Shown: one piece after another, positions 1-5,223 of the stretch
How the letters are laid out: each line of letters starts with the position of its first letter
Numbering within the stretch: the stretch's first letter is position 1
From: Candidatus Roizmanbacteria bacterium CG_4_10_14_0_2_um_filter_36_35
GTDB lineage: Bacteria; Patescibacteriota; Microgenomatia; UBA1406; GWC2-37-13
Reading direction: 5' to 3'
Length of the DNA: 7,033 bases
Assembly: GCA_002792355.1 (NCBI GenBank)
Contig: PFOE01000039.1
Location: 1-7,033 of the forward strand
The notes under the pieces: generated by a model
The model's input: only the letters and a program-made list of their open reading frames with translations
The model's database searches: none
What the model was told of the DNA's origin: nothing
Position numbers and translations under genes: made by a program

Positions 1-1
1 A

Positions 2-415
2 AAGTATACTTCCGAGCAGATGATAAAGCAGGGGAAAGGCGGGAAGATAATTAATATTACTTCGATCGATGCTCTTCATCCGTCAATGATTGGTTTAGCT
101 CATTACGATGCCTCCAAGCATGGCGTCTGGGGATTTACAAAAAATTTAGCTTTAGAATTAGCCCCGCATAAAATTTGGGTCAATGCGGTGGCGCCGGGCG
201 GAATTTCCACACCGGGAATGCAAAAAATGCAGGGAACACTTCCTCCGGGAATTGATATGAAAAAAGTTCTTGAGGTATTTTTGAATAAAATTCCCATGCA
301 CCGGATGGGTGAGCCGGATGAGATAGGCAAAGTGGTTTTATTCTTAGCCAGCGAAATGTCTTCCTACATGACCGGTAGTCAGATTGTCGTTGACGGAGGA
401 GTGCTACTGTCGTAA
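2..415 (+). CDS. Short-chain dehydrogenase/reductase, C-terminal part (5' end outside window)
   Basis: This is the C-terminal part of a classical SDR oxidoreductase, which uses NAD(P)H to reduce a carbonyl or oxidise an alcohol; the substrate cannot be told. The frame is open to the left edge from base 2, giving 137 visible residues. Classical SDRs have about 250, so roughly 110 residues, including the N-terminal TGxxxGxG nucleotide-binding site, lie upstream. Counting from the first visible codon, the catalytic region shows NITS (18-21), then YDASK (Tyr35, Lys39), then NAVAPGG (61-67), which follows the active site in the family. The C-terminus has the usual TGSQIVVDGG ending. The ATG at base 20 is internal and not a real start. 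The stop is one base from the stop of the convergent gene at 417. FabG-like reductases and glucose-1-dehydrogenase-like enzymes share these motifs, so no symbol is given. Confidence 0.95.
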   Translation, partial: KYTSEQMIKQGKGGKIINITSIDALHPSMIGLAHYDASKHGVWGFTKNLALELAPHKIWVNAVAPGGISTPGMQKMQGTLPPGIDMKKVLEVFLNKIPMHRMGEPDEIGKVVLFLASEMSSYMTGSQIVVDGGVLLS

Positions 416-416
416 A

Positions 417-1154
417 TTACGATCGAGTCGGTATTCTTCGAGGGATTTTTGCAAATTGTTGCAGAGCTGGTATTCTTTCAAGAATTTTTAGATTACTACC
501 TGGACTAAGTAACCAATTGTGAAAAGGAACTTTCCTGAGCATGGTTTCGGTAATAAGAAGAGACTCTTTTTCTTTTTCAAAATGTCGAAGCGAAAGTGTT
601 TTTGCTAAATTTACAGAATTAAAGCCTTTTATTTCTTCTTCATCTACTCCAATGTCTAGACTTTTTTGAACATATGCTTGGTCATTAAGAGAAAATTCAT
701 ATCTTGCGGTTAAAATTCGCTTACCGTTTACACCAGCGAGACTTAATATTTGATCTCCGTTTTCATCTCTTTGACAGAGCAAACAAAAATAACTTCTTTG
801 AATACTATCTAAAGGTCTAAAAAAGGGTTGTTGTACCATCAGAAAGCCTGATTTTTCTCTGTCAAAAAAGACATAGGCATCGGTAAAAAAGTCATTTTTA
901 TGACGGCCCCTATTTAAGCCAAAAAATTCAAGCAAGAGTAAAAAAGCATCAAAATCTTTCATCTCTGGAAAAACATCTCTTAAAAAGTCAGGAATTTCTT
1001 TATTAACTAAACTCCTATGTTCAATTGAGTTATTAGCTTGGAATTTTAAAGCCTGAAGATGATCTTCAATATCATGGAGAAATTTTTCGACATCGTTGGC
1101 AGGAGTTTTTTGTTCTAATAACCTACTGGCTATTTCTTTAGTTCTTTTTGACAT
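417..1154 (-). CDS. Hypothetical protein, 245 aa, unrecognised
   Basis: I do not recognise this family. The protein appears soluble: no signal peptide or membrane segment is evident. The N-terminal third (about 1-75) is charged and probably helical. The middle (about 90-165) alternates hydrophobic and polar residues as in a beta-rich domain, and has a CLLC pair (Cys124, Cys127) and a DENGD turn (130-134). An acidic DEEE stretch (171-174) and a basic tail (PRRIPTRS) follow. The start is supported by a -10-like TATCAT whose last base is 6 bases before the ATG, with a TTG-beginning -35-like hexamer 17 bases further up, implying a leaderless transcript. The gene is convergent with the SDR gene, with one base between the two stops and no room for a separate terminator. 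That it is a real gene is inferred from its length, sensible composition and promoter placement. Confidence 0.8.
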   Translation of the reverse strand: MSKRTKEIASRLLEQKTPANDVEKFLHDIEDHLQALKFQANNSIEHRSLVNKEIPDFLRDVFPEMKDFDAFLLLLEFFGLNRGRHKNDFFTDAYVFFDREKSGFLMVQQPFFRPLDSIQRSYFCLLCQRDENGDQILSLAGVNGKRILTARYEFSLNDQAYVQKSLDIGVDEEEIKGFNSVNLAKTLSLRHFEKEKESLLITETMLRKVPFHNWLLSPGSNLKILERIPALQQFAKIPRRIPTRS

Positions 1155-1160
1155 TGGTGT

Positions 1161-1189
1161 ATGATACTAAAGCTTGTTAGAAAAAGCAA
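1161..1189 (-). promoter_or_regulatory. Predicted promoter of the 417-1154 gene (leaderless arrangement)
   Basis: On the minus strand TTGCTT (1184-1189) is followed by 17 bases and TATCAT (1161-1166). Six bases then separate the hexamer from the ATG, so transcription would be expected to start at or next to the A of the start codon. The -35 matches the consensus only in TTG. Confidence 0.55.
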
Positions 1190-1217
1190 ACTGGGTATCT
1201 TTATACATCCTAAGTAC

Positions 1218-1240
1218 AAGTACACCTGCCAGGTGTACTT
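1218..1240. repeat. Perfect odd palindrome, 11-bp arms around one base
   Basis: AAGTACACCTG (1218-1228), a single central C, then its exact reverse complement (1230-1240). An additional AAGTAC half-site lies directly to the left (1212-1217), giving a direct repeat. No T-run follows on either strand, so it does not look like an intrinsic terminator. It lies about 30 bases upstream of the -35-like hexamer of the minus-strand gene at 417-1154, so a dimeric repressor or activator site for that gene is a reasonable inference. It could also have served the broken gene to the right. The rest of 1155-1245 shows nothing further. Confidence 0.6.
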
Positions 1241-1245
1241 AAAGA

Positions 1246-1519
1246 TTAGCTGATTTTTCGGATGACGATTTGATAAAGAAAGTAACCATAGATATAAGAA
1301 ATCAAAATGGGGAGCAGAGTAGCGGTGAATAGATTATAATTCGCATAACTCCAGCGACCAATGATAATATAGACGGCCACTGCCGAAGCGCTGATCATCG
1401 AACTTTTCATTGTCGAGGCAGAAAATAATGGACAGATTGACAGATAAGTAATTATCAAAGTTGACAAAAATAGTATAAGTTAAAACAAAGATACAGTTTG
1501 CCGCGTGGGCAATGAGCAT
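1246..1519 (-). pseudogene. Possible frameshifted small membrane protein gene
   Basis: No intact gene covers this stretch, but two overlapping minus-strand frames together look like one broken membrane protein. One frame starts at ATG 1519 and gives a hydrophobic N-terminal helix (MLIAHAANCIFVLTYTIF). Past about 1480 a neighbouring frame takes over with hydrophobic segments and ends in a basic tail (QIVIRKIS) before the stop at 1246. Joined by one frame change in roughly 1440-1480, they would make about 90 residues with two or three membrane segments. The downstream frame taken alone would have to begin at a TTG inside the hydrophobic region (1467). No -10 hexamer sits at the spacing used by the window's intact genes. 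AT-rich antisense DNA can mimic membrane segments, so this may be only a shadow of a decayed hpt 5' end. Confidence 0.3.
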
Positions 1520-1521
1520 AA

Positions 1522-1860
1522 AGTTATAATGGAAAGACTGAATTTTCCGGCAAGATAAAGATACTTCAAGATATGAAAACCAATATCAGAGGAAGGCATA
1601 TTCTTGTTGTTGAAGACATTATTGATACCGGTCTGACAATTAAAAAAATCGATAAACATTTAAGGCAGAAAAAGCCAGCCTCTCTTACTACCTTTGCTTT
1701 ATTGGAAAAGCCTGAAAGGCGGAAGGTTGACTTTCAGGTTGATTATATCGGTTTTAAAATCCCCAACGTATTTGTCGAGGGTTATGGACTTGATTGGGAT
1801 CAGTTTGGCAGGTTTAACCAAGATATCTTTGTGGGACCGGTAAAGCCGAACCATCGTTGA
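1522..1860 (+). pseudogene. hpt: 5'-truncated hypoxanthine phosphoribosyltransferase
   Basis: Hypoxanthine/guanine phosphoribosyltransferase makes IMP or GMP from the free base and PRPP (purine salvage, cytoplasm). The visible part covers about the last 112 of roughly 180 residues. It opens with SYNGKTEFSGKIKILQDM, matching the family's SYG...SSG..K loop. It continues with the PRPP-binding motif HILVVEDIIDTGLT, then LLEKPERRKVD, the base-binding YIGFKIPNVFVEGYGLDW and the terminal FVGPVKP. The first in-frame ATG (1573) lies inside the conserved domain, so it is not the native start. A TAA sits at 1519-1521, immediately before SYNG. The neighbouring frame reads MSIK up to this point, matching the residues expected before SY, so a one-base loss near 1515-1522 is likely. 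The N-terminal 60-70 residues are not recognisable upstream. This is a decayed gene, a rearrangement, or a sequence or assembly error. Confidence 0.85.
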
Positions 1861-1873
1861 CTGCGTGATTTCT

Positions 1874-2215
1874 TTATCTTACTAGAGTTTGAGATTTTAG
1901 ACTGTCTATTTTAATTGGTCTGACTAAATTTACTCCTAAAGAAGCGATTTTGAAGCCAACATTGATAAAAAGCCCCAAAACCGTCAGATAAGCAAAGAAA
2001 TTTAGAGTCTCATTAAGATCTTTGGCTGAGACAAGCTCAACTGGTGGCTGCTTGACACCGGTTGTTTGACTAAGATTAATATTGATTCCCTTAAGATTTA
2101 AAATCTTTATCGGCTGAGTTTTTTTAGTCAGGATTTGATAGCCGTTAAAACCTGAAAGAAAGATAACAAAAACACCGATAATAATTAAAAGATAACCGAT
2201 AATTTTTTCCATCAT
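1874..2215 (-). CDS. Small membrane protein, 113 aa, unknown function
   Basis: The protein has two predicted membrane helices, at about residues 5-26 (IIGYLLIIIGVFVIFLSGF) and 70-95. Between them is a polar loop of about 45 residues containing NINLSQTTGVKQPP. The tail is short and basic. Nothing in the sequence points to an enzyme, and I cannot name a family. The start at the first of two adjacent ATGs is favoured because TATAAT ends exactly 6 bases before it. This gives the gene its own predicted leaderless promoter even though it lies directly downstream of another membrane protein gene on the same strand, whose stop is 7 bases away. It is convergent with the hpt remnant, with 13 bases between the two stops. 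No terminator hairpin is visible there. Confidence 0.75.
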   Translation of the reverse strand: MMEKIIGYLLIIIGVFVIFLSGFNGYQILTKKTQPIKILNLKGININLSQTTGVKQPPVELVSAKDLNETLNFFAYLTVLGLFINVGFKIASLGVNLVRPIKIDSLKSQTLVR

Positions 2216-2216
2216 A

Positions 2217-2236
2217 GATTAATTATATAATTAATC
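2217..2236. promoter_or_regulatory. Perfect 20-bp palindrome containing the -10 of the 1874-2215 gene
   Basis: GATTAATTAT (2217-2226) is followed directly by its exact reverse complement (2227-2236). On the minus strand TATAAT (rc of 2222-2227) falls inside it and ends 6 bases before the ATG at 2215. The stop codon of the upstream gene (2223-2225) also lies within it. It could be an operator over a promoter, or a chance result of AT-rich sequence. No -35 match was identified. Confidence 0.5.
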
Positions 2237-2525
2237 CAATAATCAATCCTCCAATAGCTCCAATGCCAATAATCGGACCATAGGCACGAGTAATAATAGC
2301 CGATGGTAGACTGAGAGAAAATCCCAAAATAAAACCGGTGACAGATTGTGGGATTCCTAAATTAACCTGAGGAATAAGAAAGCCGATCGCGAATCGATCG
2401 ATAAAAGCCGAAACCATCGCCTCAATTCTTTTACGACTATTTTCGTATTTTAAAGGAATCATTATTAAAACATCTATGATTCCAAAAATTAAACCGCAGA
2501 TTATTCCGAGAGTTATCTTATCCAT
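2223..2525 (-). CDS. Small polytopic membrane protein, 100 aa, unknown function
   Basis: About four hydrophobic segments are visible: residues 4-25, about 43-58, 61-80 and 82-100. The last is glycine- and isoleucine-rich (GPIIGIGAIGGLIIGLII) and runs to the C-terminus. A charged loop (KYENSRKRIE, 26-35) follows the first helix, and an IDRFAIGFLIP segment precedes the middle helices. I recall similar small membrane proteins with a DRFAIGFLIP-like segment in Patescibacteria, without a known function. The start codon overlaps the end of the upstream flavin-protein gene by 13 bases, and AGGA sits 6 bases before the ATG. The two genes are therefore probably co-transcribed and translationally coupled. 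No promoter hexamer stands at the leaderless spacing here, unlike the gene after it. Confidence 0.85.
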   Translation of the reverse strand: MDKITLGIICGLIFGIIDVLIMIPLKYENSRKRIEAMVSAFIDRFAIGFLIPQVNLGIPQSVTGFILGFSLSLPSAIITRAYGPIIGIGAIGGLIIGLII

Positions 2526-2875
2526 ATTTTTTCCTGTTTATCTAGATCAAAGACTTCGTTTATCTCAATTAAAATGGCAGATTTCGGCATCGGAGGACTA
2601 CTTTTTGAATAGGCAATATCAAAGTATTTTCCCGACGGATAAATTTTTGCTTCTCCTTCTATCCGGTAATAATTTTTATCATACTTGGTAACAAGAGACA
2701 CTTTATTATTTTTCTTAATATTTTCTAGGGTTTTTTTCATTAAACAAGCTCCAATCAAGAGTTTATCATCAACAAGACCCAATGAGATTACCATGATCGC
2801 ACGAGGAACACCATTTTTTGAACAAGTAGCTAAAACAATTTCCTGTTTTTCTCTTAAAGCATGTTTCCAGTCCAT
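2513..2875 (-). CDS. Pyridoxamine 5'-phosphate oxidase-like (FMN-binding split barrel) protein
   Basis: This 120-residue protein has the pattern of the small PNPOx-like, FMN-binding split-barrel family. The first strand is EIVLATCSKNGVPRAIMV (12-29), where family members show the typical 'ATxxxDGxPxxxxV'. DDKLLIGACLMKKTLENIKKNNKVSLVT (36-63) corresponds to the '..T.K..Nl..NP.V.l' region that binds flavin phosphate. IEGEAKIYPSG (72-82) follows. The family includes flavin- or F420-dependent reductases and heme or flavin carriers, so the substrate is unknown. It is too short for a true PdxH, which has about 200 residues. The predicted transcript is leaderless, from an extended -10 just upstream. 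The gene reads into the overlapping membrane protein gene, which suggests a shared role or simple co-expression. Confidence 0.85.
   Translation of the reverse strand: MDWKHALREKQEIVLATCSKNGVPRAIMVISLGLVDDKLLIGACLMKKTLENIKKNNKVSLVTKYDKNYYRIEGEAKIYPSGKYFDIAYSKSSPPMPKSAILIEINEVFDLDKQEKIWIR
2532..2535 (-). promoter_or_regulatory. Shine-Dalgarno AGGA for the 2223-2525 gene
   Basis: AGGA on the minus strand lies 6 bases before the ATG, inside the end of the upstream coding region. It is notable because the first genes of neighbouring transcription units lack any such site. Confidence 0.6.
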
Positions 2876-2881
2876 AAAAAT

Positions 2882-2890
2882 ATTATAGCA
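2882..2890 (-). promoter_or_regulatory. Extended -10 promoter of the 2513-2875 gene
   Basis: On the minus strand the extended -10 reads TG-C-TATAAT. The hexamer ends exactly 6 bases before the ATG, so transcription should begin on the start codon. No good -35 is visible, as expected for extended -10 promoters. The element begins 10 bases beyond the stop of the preceding gene (2900), so this gene can be expressed apart from the NYN gene. Confidence 0.65.
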
Positions 2891-2899
2891 GGGTTTTAG

Positions 2900-3490
2900 T
2901 TATTTTATCCCACAGGCCTTAAGGATTTCGGAGTTTCTGAAAAGAATGGTATGATCAGTAGTATATGTTAATCCTTTATTTGGTTGAAATTCAAATCCAA
3001 GATATATAACTTCCACATTTCTTTTTCTTGCTTCCTGGACAGCCGGTTGTAAATCAGAGTCAGAACTGCAAAGGATGGCGGTTTTAAGAAGTCTGTCTGC
3101 CGCCATAGAAACAAGATCAACAGCTATTTTTACATCAACGCCTTTTTCTCTAAATATTAGCTTAGTTTTATGATCAACTTTTATTTCTTGAGCGCGGACG
3201 TTGCCAGCAATTAAAAATTCAAATCCCTGTTTTTCAAGATTCGTTTTTAAATAGCGTTGGAATAAAATAAGCTTAATTGACTTTTCCTTTGTTTTTGGAT
3301 GAAAGTGAAGTTTAGCAACGTAAAATATTTTTCTTGATACTTTGTATTTTTCTAGAGTTTTCTCAAGAAGAAAATTAAGATTAATTTTTGAAAGACTTTT
3401 CCCTTTTATTTTTACGTCTTCTTTTTTCAGTACATCTTCAACTTTATGAATGAAATTCTCGCCGTCAATAAAAAGAACAGTTTTGTCCAT
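2900..3490 (-). CDS. NYN domain protein (DUF88/LabA-like, PIN-type nuclease fold)
   Basis: The 196 residues follow the NYN/DUF88 pattern, a PIN-like fold in which acidic residues bind a metal ion for RNA or DNA cleavage. Seen here: VLFIDGENF (5-13) with the first Asp (Asp9) and Asn12; a long charged, helical insert; FREKGVDVKIAVDLV (113-127), with the KGVD motif and Asp119/Asp125; and AILCSSDSDLQPAV (138-151) with Asp144 and Asp146. The tail (DHTILFRNSEIL) matches the usual end of the family. All expected acidic positions are present, so nuclease activity is plausible, but the target is unknown. The start is fixed by TATACT ending 8 bases before the ATG. The gene lies just downstream of an intrinsic terminator, so it forms a separate unit from the gene at 3602-4084. 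Confidence 0.9.
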   Translation of the reverse strand: MDKTVLFIDGENFIHKVEDVLKKEDVKIKGKSLSKINLNFLLEKTLEKYKVSRKIFYVAKLHFHPKTKEKSIKLILFQRYLKTNLEKQGFEFLIAGNVRAQEIKVDHKTKLIFREKGVDVKIAVDLVSMAADRLLKTAILCSSDSDLQPAVQEARKRNVEVIYLGFEFQPNKGLTYTTDHTILFRNSEILKACGIK

Positions 3491-3498
3491 ATGTAATC

Positions 3499-3504
3499 AG
3501 TATA
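3499..3504 (-). promoter_or_regulatory. -10 hexamer of the NYN gene
   Basis: TATACT on the minus strand ends 8 bases before the ATG, implying a 5' leader of about two bases or none. It begins two bases after the T-run of the upstream terminator. No -35 match is evident, because the expected position falls in the terminator hairpin. Confidence 0.55.
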
Positions 3505-3506
3505 AC

Positions 3507-3541
3507 AAAAAAAACCTCGTCGGGCTTGCGCATGGACGAGG
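3507..3541 (-). terminator. Intrinsic terminator after the 3602-4084 gene
   Basis: Read on the minus strand, CCTCGTC (3535-3541) pairs with GACGAGG (3515-3521) across a 13-base loop. A run of eight T follows (3507-3514). The hairpin is GC-rich in an AT-rich setting. It lies about 60 bases beyond the stop of the 3602-4084 gene. Confidence 0.85.
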
Positions 3542-3601
3542 CGTTTATATAAATAATATACTTTATTGGTTATCGAAAGTCAAGACTTTTAAAGAGGGTA
3601 A

Positions 3602-4084
3602 TTAATTAATCTGTCCAAAAAGCACTACATAATTTTTTCCATAGGCTTTGGCGCATTTTGGGCAAGTAGTGTAGGAAAAATAAAGTTTTTTCAGCTTTTG
3701 ATTTTTGCTTTTAACATATTCTTCTATTTCTTTTGCCCAGATTCCTGCATTTTGATAGGGTCCTTCAAAAACTTTGGTCAAAAAAGTTCCAGAAAGAGTA
3801 GTCATCTGTGCGCCAGGAACATTTTTTATGACATCAAGATAGATGTCACAACCCCAAGAAGATTTTTCATCGGTGAGCATCAACTGATAAGAAGCTTTTG
3901 CCTGAGCTTTTTCAATCAGCCCCATGTTTTTTATAATTTTCTTACCCATATTTAGAGGAATATGAAGAAAACTTATCACCTGATCTTTGACAAATAGTTT
4001 ATCTTTCCAGACAATCGTTTTATTCTGCCAAGGCTTGGGATCAAAAGGCTCGCAGCAGCCGGTTGGTTTTGTTTGATTGGTCAT
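3602..4084 (-). CDS. Conserved small cytosolic protein with CC and CPKC motifs (possibly GyrI-like fold)
   Basis: I associate this 160-residue family with conserved bacterial proteins sometimes labelled 'hydrolase', without a proven reaction. The N-terminus has a Cys pair (TGCCEPFDPKPW, Cys10-Cys11). A WKDKLFVKDQVISFLHIPLNMG segment spans about 26-47. The second half has SGTFLTKVFEGPYQNAGIW (98-116), resembling the 'GPY...' segment of GyrI-like small-molecule-binding domains. It ends with a beta strand and YTTCPKCAKAYGKNYVVLFGQI (Cys141, Cys144). The two Cys pairs could form a metal site or redox pair; this is inference. There is no signal peptide or membrane segment. The promoter, at good spacing, fixes the ATG, and a strong terminator follows, so the gene is a single-gene unit. 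It diverges from the lipoprotein gene. Confidence 0.8.
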   Translation of the reverse strand: MTNQTKPTGCCEPFDPKPWQNKTIVWKDKLFVKDQVISFLHIPLNMGKKIIKNMGLIEKAQAKASYQLMLTDEKSSWGCDIYLDVIKNVPGAQMTTLSGTFLTKVFEGPYQNAGIWAKEIEEYVKSKNQKLKKLYFSYTTCPKCAKAYGKNYVVLFGQIN

Positions 4085-4093
4085 ATTATGTAA

Positions 4094-4122
4094 ATTATAG
4101 ATTGGATTAAACTATTTTGCAA
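4094..4122 (-). promoter_or_regulatory. Promoter of the 3602-4084 gene
   Basis: On the minus strand TTGCAA (4117-4122), a 17-base spacer, and perfect TATAAT (4094-4099), which ends 9 bases before the ATG. The expected leader is about three bases. Confidence 0.7.
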
Positions 4123-4148
4123 CAAACTAAAGGTGGGAAAATAACGGC

Positions 4149-4178
4149 TTGGAGATAGTTCATTGATTATGTTAAAAT
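4149..4178 (+). promoter_or_regulatory. Weak predicted promoter of the lipoprotein gene
   Basis: TAAAAT (4173-4178) differs from TATAAT at one base and ends 8 bases before the ATG at 4187. A poor -35 candidate, TTGGAG (4149-4154), is 18 bases upstream. The spacing to the ATG agrees with the other genes and favours 4187 as the start over the TTG at 4163. Confidence 0.45.
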
Positions 4179-4186
4179 ACCTTTCT

Positions 4187-4696
4187 ATGGAAGCAAAGAC
4201 TAGATATGCTGCTAGAGCTGCTTGTAATCTTATATCTATTGCTGCACTTTTGGTTACAGCGTCTTGCGCTACAGCTTCTACTTCTCCAAGTAGTCCTGAT
4301 GCTTCAACCGGTTTGCCACAAATGACTATGCCAACCCTTACGCCGCCAGTAGAGGCTATCCCTATACTTCCTATACCGCTAGATCCGTCGCTTTCCGCTC
4401 CGGCTTTTTGCGGAAAAGTAGAGACAAACGTAACTTCTGCAGTCCAGGAAGCCCTTCTAAAATCAGGTAGTGGACTAACTTTACCTGATATAATAGGTGC
4501 CCATTGGTATTTGGCTTTGGCTCATAATGGTAGTATATTTTCCGGCGATGTTGGTCCTGCTATAACAAATCCTGGCCCCAATAGTCATTTTAATATTGTC
4601 GGTAAGAATGATCCGGTTTGCGTCTCTCCAGATGAAGTAGCGGCAAGATTAAGACTTGGTGTATCAATCAGCGATGAAAATGGTAATTCCAGATAA
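4187..4696 (+). CDS. Predicted lipoprotein with Pro/Ser/Thr-rich linker, unknown function
   Basis: The protein has 169 residues. The N-terminus has a short charged region (MEAKTRYAAR), a hydrophobic core (NLISIAALLV) and TASC at residues 24-27. That is an acceptable though not ideal lipobox, so Cys27 would be lipid-anchored after cleavage by signal peptidase II. Residues 28-72 form a low-complexity linker rich in Ser, Thr and Pro (STSPSSPDAS, LPQMTMPTLTPP, IPILPIPLDP). A compact domain of about 95 residues follows, with two Cys (75, 145) that could pair outside the cell, plus GAHWYLALAHNGSIFSGDVG. I do not recognise this domain. An alternative start (TTG at 4163) adds eight residues but would place the likely promoter inside the coding region. 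No terminator is obvious; a hairpin lies about 70 bases downstream without a close T-run. Confidence 0.75.
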   Translation: MEAKTRYAARAACNLISIAALLVTASCATASTSPSSPDASTGLPQMTMPTLTPPVEAIPILPIPLDPSLSAPAFCGKVETNVTSAVQEALLKSGSGLTLPDIIGAHWYLALAHNGSIFSGDVGPAITNPGPNSHFNIVGKNDPVCVSPDEVAARLRLGVSISDENGNSR

Positions 4697-4757
4697 AACA
4701 GAACAATTAAGGCATATACACTAATCGAAACCGAAATAACGATGTTTACCCTGCTTG

Positions 4758-4821
4758 CCCCTCGTAGTCCCGCTTAGCGGGATGGAAGTGGGGAGTTTAT
4801 CGAAGGGATGTTGGAACTTTT
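4758..4821 (+). repeat. Hairpin-bearing non-coding repeat, left copy
   Basis: The stretch holds a short perfect hairpin, TCCCGC-TTA-GCGGGA (4768-4782), bracketed by CCCC (4758-4761) and GGGG (4790-4793) that could pair outside it. The following GAAGTGGGGAGTTT segment and its continuation (4785-4808) match the reverse complement of 5224-5249 at about 22 of 26 aligned columns. GATGTTGGAACTTTT (4807-4821) recurs with one mismatch at 5287-5301 in the same orientation. The remainder of 4697-4827 shows no gene. Likely a dispersed repeat rather than a terminator. Confidence 0.5.
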
Positions 4822-4827
4822 TTGTCT

Positions 4828-5187
4828 TTATAATTTATTCCTTATCCATAAATCAAGTCCGTCATTCTTGTATCTTGGTACCAGATGAATGTGAAAATGA
4901 AAAACAGATTGTTGTGCATCTTTACCACTTGCATGAAGTAAATTTATTCCCGTAGGTTTATTTTCATAAACCAGTTTCTTAGTTAGTTTTTTTACCCCAA
5001 CAGCGACTATTTGTAAAGTTTCTTCATCAATATCAAAGAGATTTTCAATATGTTCCTTAGTTATAAGTAAAGTGTGGCCTTTTGACGCCTGTTCTAATGG
5101 AATAATTGCAATTAAATTTGGGTCTTCATATACTATATCTGCAAAAGCTTGTTTTTGAATTATTTTGCAAAATATACAATTGTCCAT
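4828..5187 (-). CDS. HIT family (histidine triad) nucleotide-binding hydrolase
   Basis: HIT proteins hydrolyse or transfer nucleotidyl groups (AMP-lysine, AMP-phosphoramidates, dinucleoside polyphosphates) through a histidine-AMP intermediate. The 119 residues are the usual full length. Features seen: N-terminal CIFCKII (Cys4, Cys7), one half of the zinc site of many bacterial HIT proteins; IVYEDPNLIAIIPLEQASKGHTLLITKEH (18-46), the conserved body; NLLHASGKDAQQSVFHFHIHLVPRY, carrying the HFHIH triad with its catalytic central histidine followed by LVPR. The branch-specific substrate cannot be told. The start is supported by an extended -10 whose hexamer ends 6 bases before the ATG. The gene stands alone between two repeat-bearing intergenic stretches. 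Confidence 0.95.
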   Translation of the reverse strand: MDNCIFCKIIQKQAFADIVYEDPNLIAIIPLEQASKGHTLLITKEHIENLFDIDEETLQIVAVGVKKLTKKLVYENKPTGINLLHASGKDAQQSVFHFHIHLVPRYKNDGLDLWIRNKL

Positions 5188-5193
5188 GAATTA

Positions 5194-5202
5194 AGTATAT
5201 CA
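5194..5202 (-). promoter_or_regulatory. Extended -10 promoter of the HIT gene
   Basis: On the minus strand TG-A-TATACT. The hexamer (5194-5199) ends exactly 6 bases before the ATG at 5187, so the mRNA should be leaderless. No -35 match was found, consistent with an extended -10. Confidence 0.6.
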
Positions 5203-5223
5203 GGAATTTGCGGAGAGCGTGGG

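Noticed and set aside
1392..1520. Possible remains of the hpt N-terminus on the plus strand (LSKLTKIV, then IQFAAWAMSIK)
   Set aside because: The pieces are separated by stops and the spacing to the SY loop is several residues too long. Only the MSIK directly before the break is convincing.
1573..1860. The hpt fragment as a complete 95-residue gene starting at ATG 1573
   Set aside because: Clear family sequence (SYNG..SGKIKILQD) precedes the ATG in the same frame, and the fragment lacks the N-terminal part of the fold.
3576..3589. Short inverted repeat AAAGT-CAAG-ACTTT between the 3602-4084 gene and its terminator
   Set aside because: The stem is only five AT-rich pairs, and the strong terminator further on explains transcript ending.
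4163..4186. TTG at 4163 as start of the lipoprotein
   Set aside because: It would put the -10-like TAAAAT inside the gene, and the ATG at 4187 gives a better signal peptide and the same promoter spacing as other genes.
4768..4823. Hairpin at 4768-4782 as an intrinsic terminator for the lipoprotein gene
   Set aside because: The next T-run (4818-4823) is 35 bases away, and the hairpin is part of a sequence repeated elsewhere in the window.
4755..4955. Plus-strand frame over the end of the HIT gene
   Set aside because: It is antisense to the conserved HIT coding region and covers the repeat; no family resemblance.
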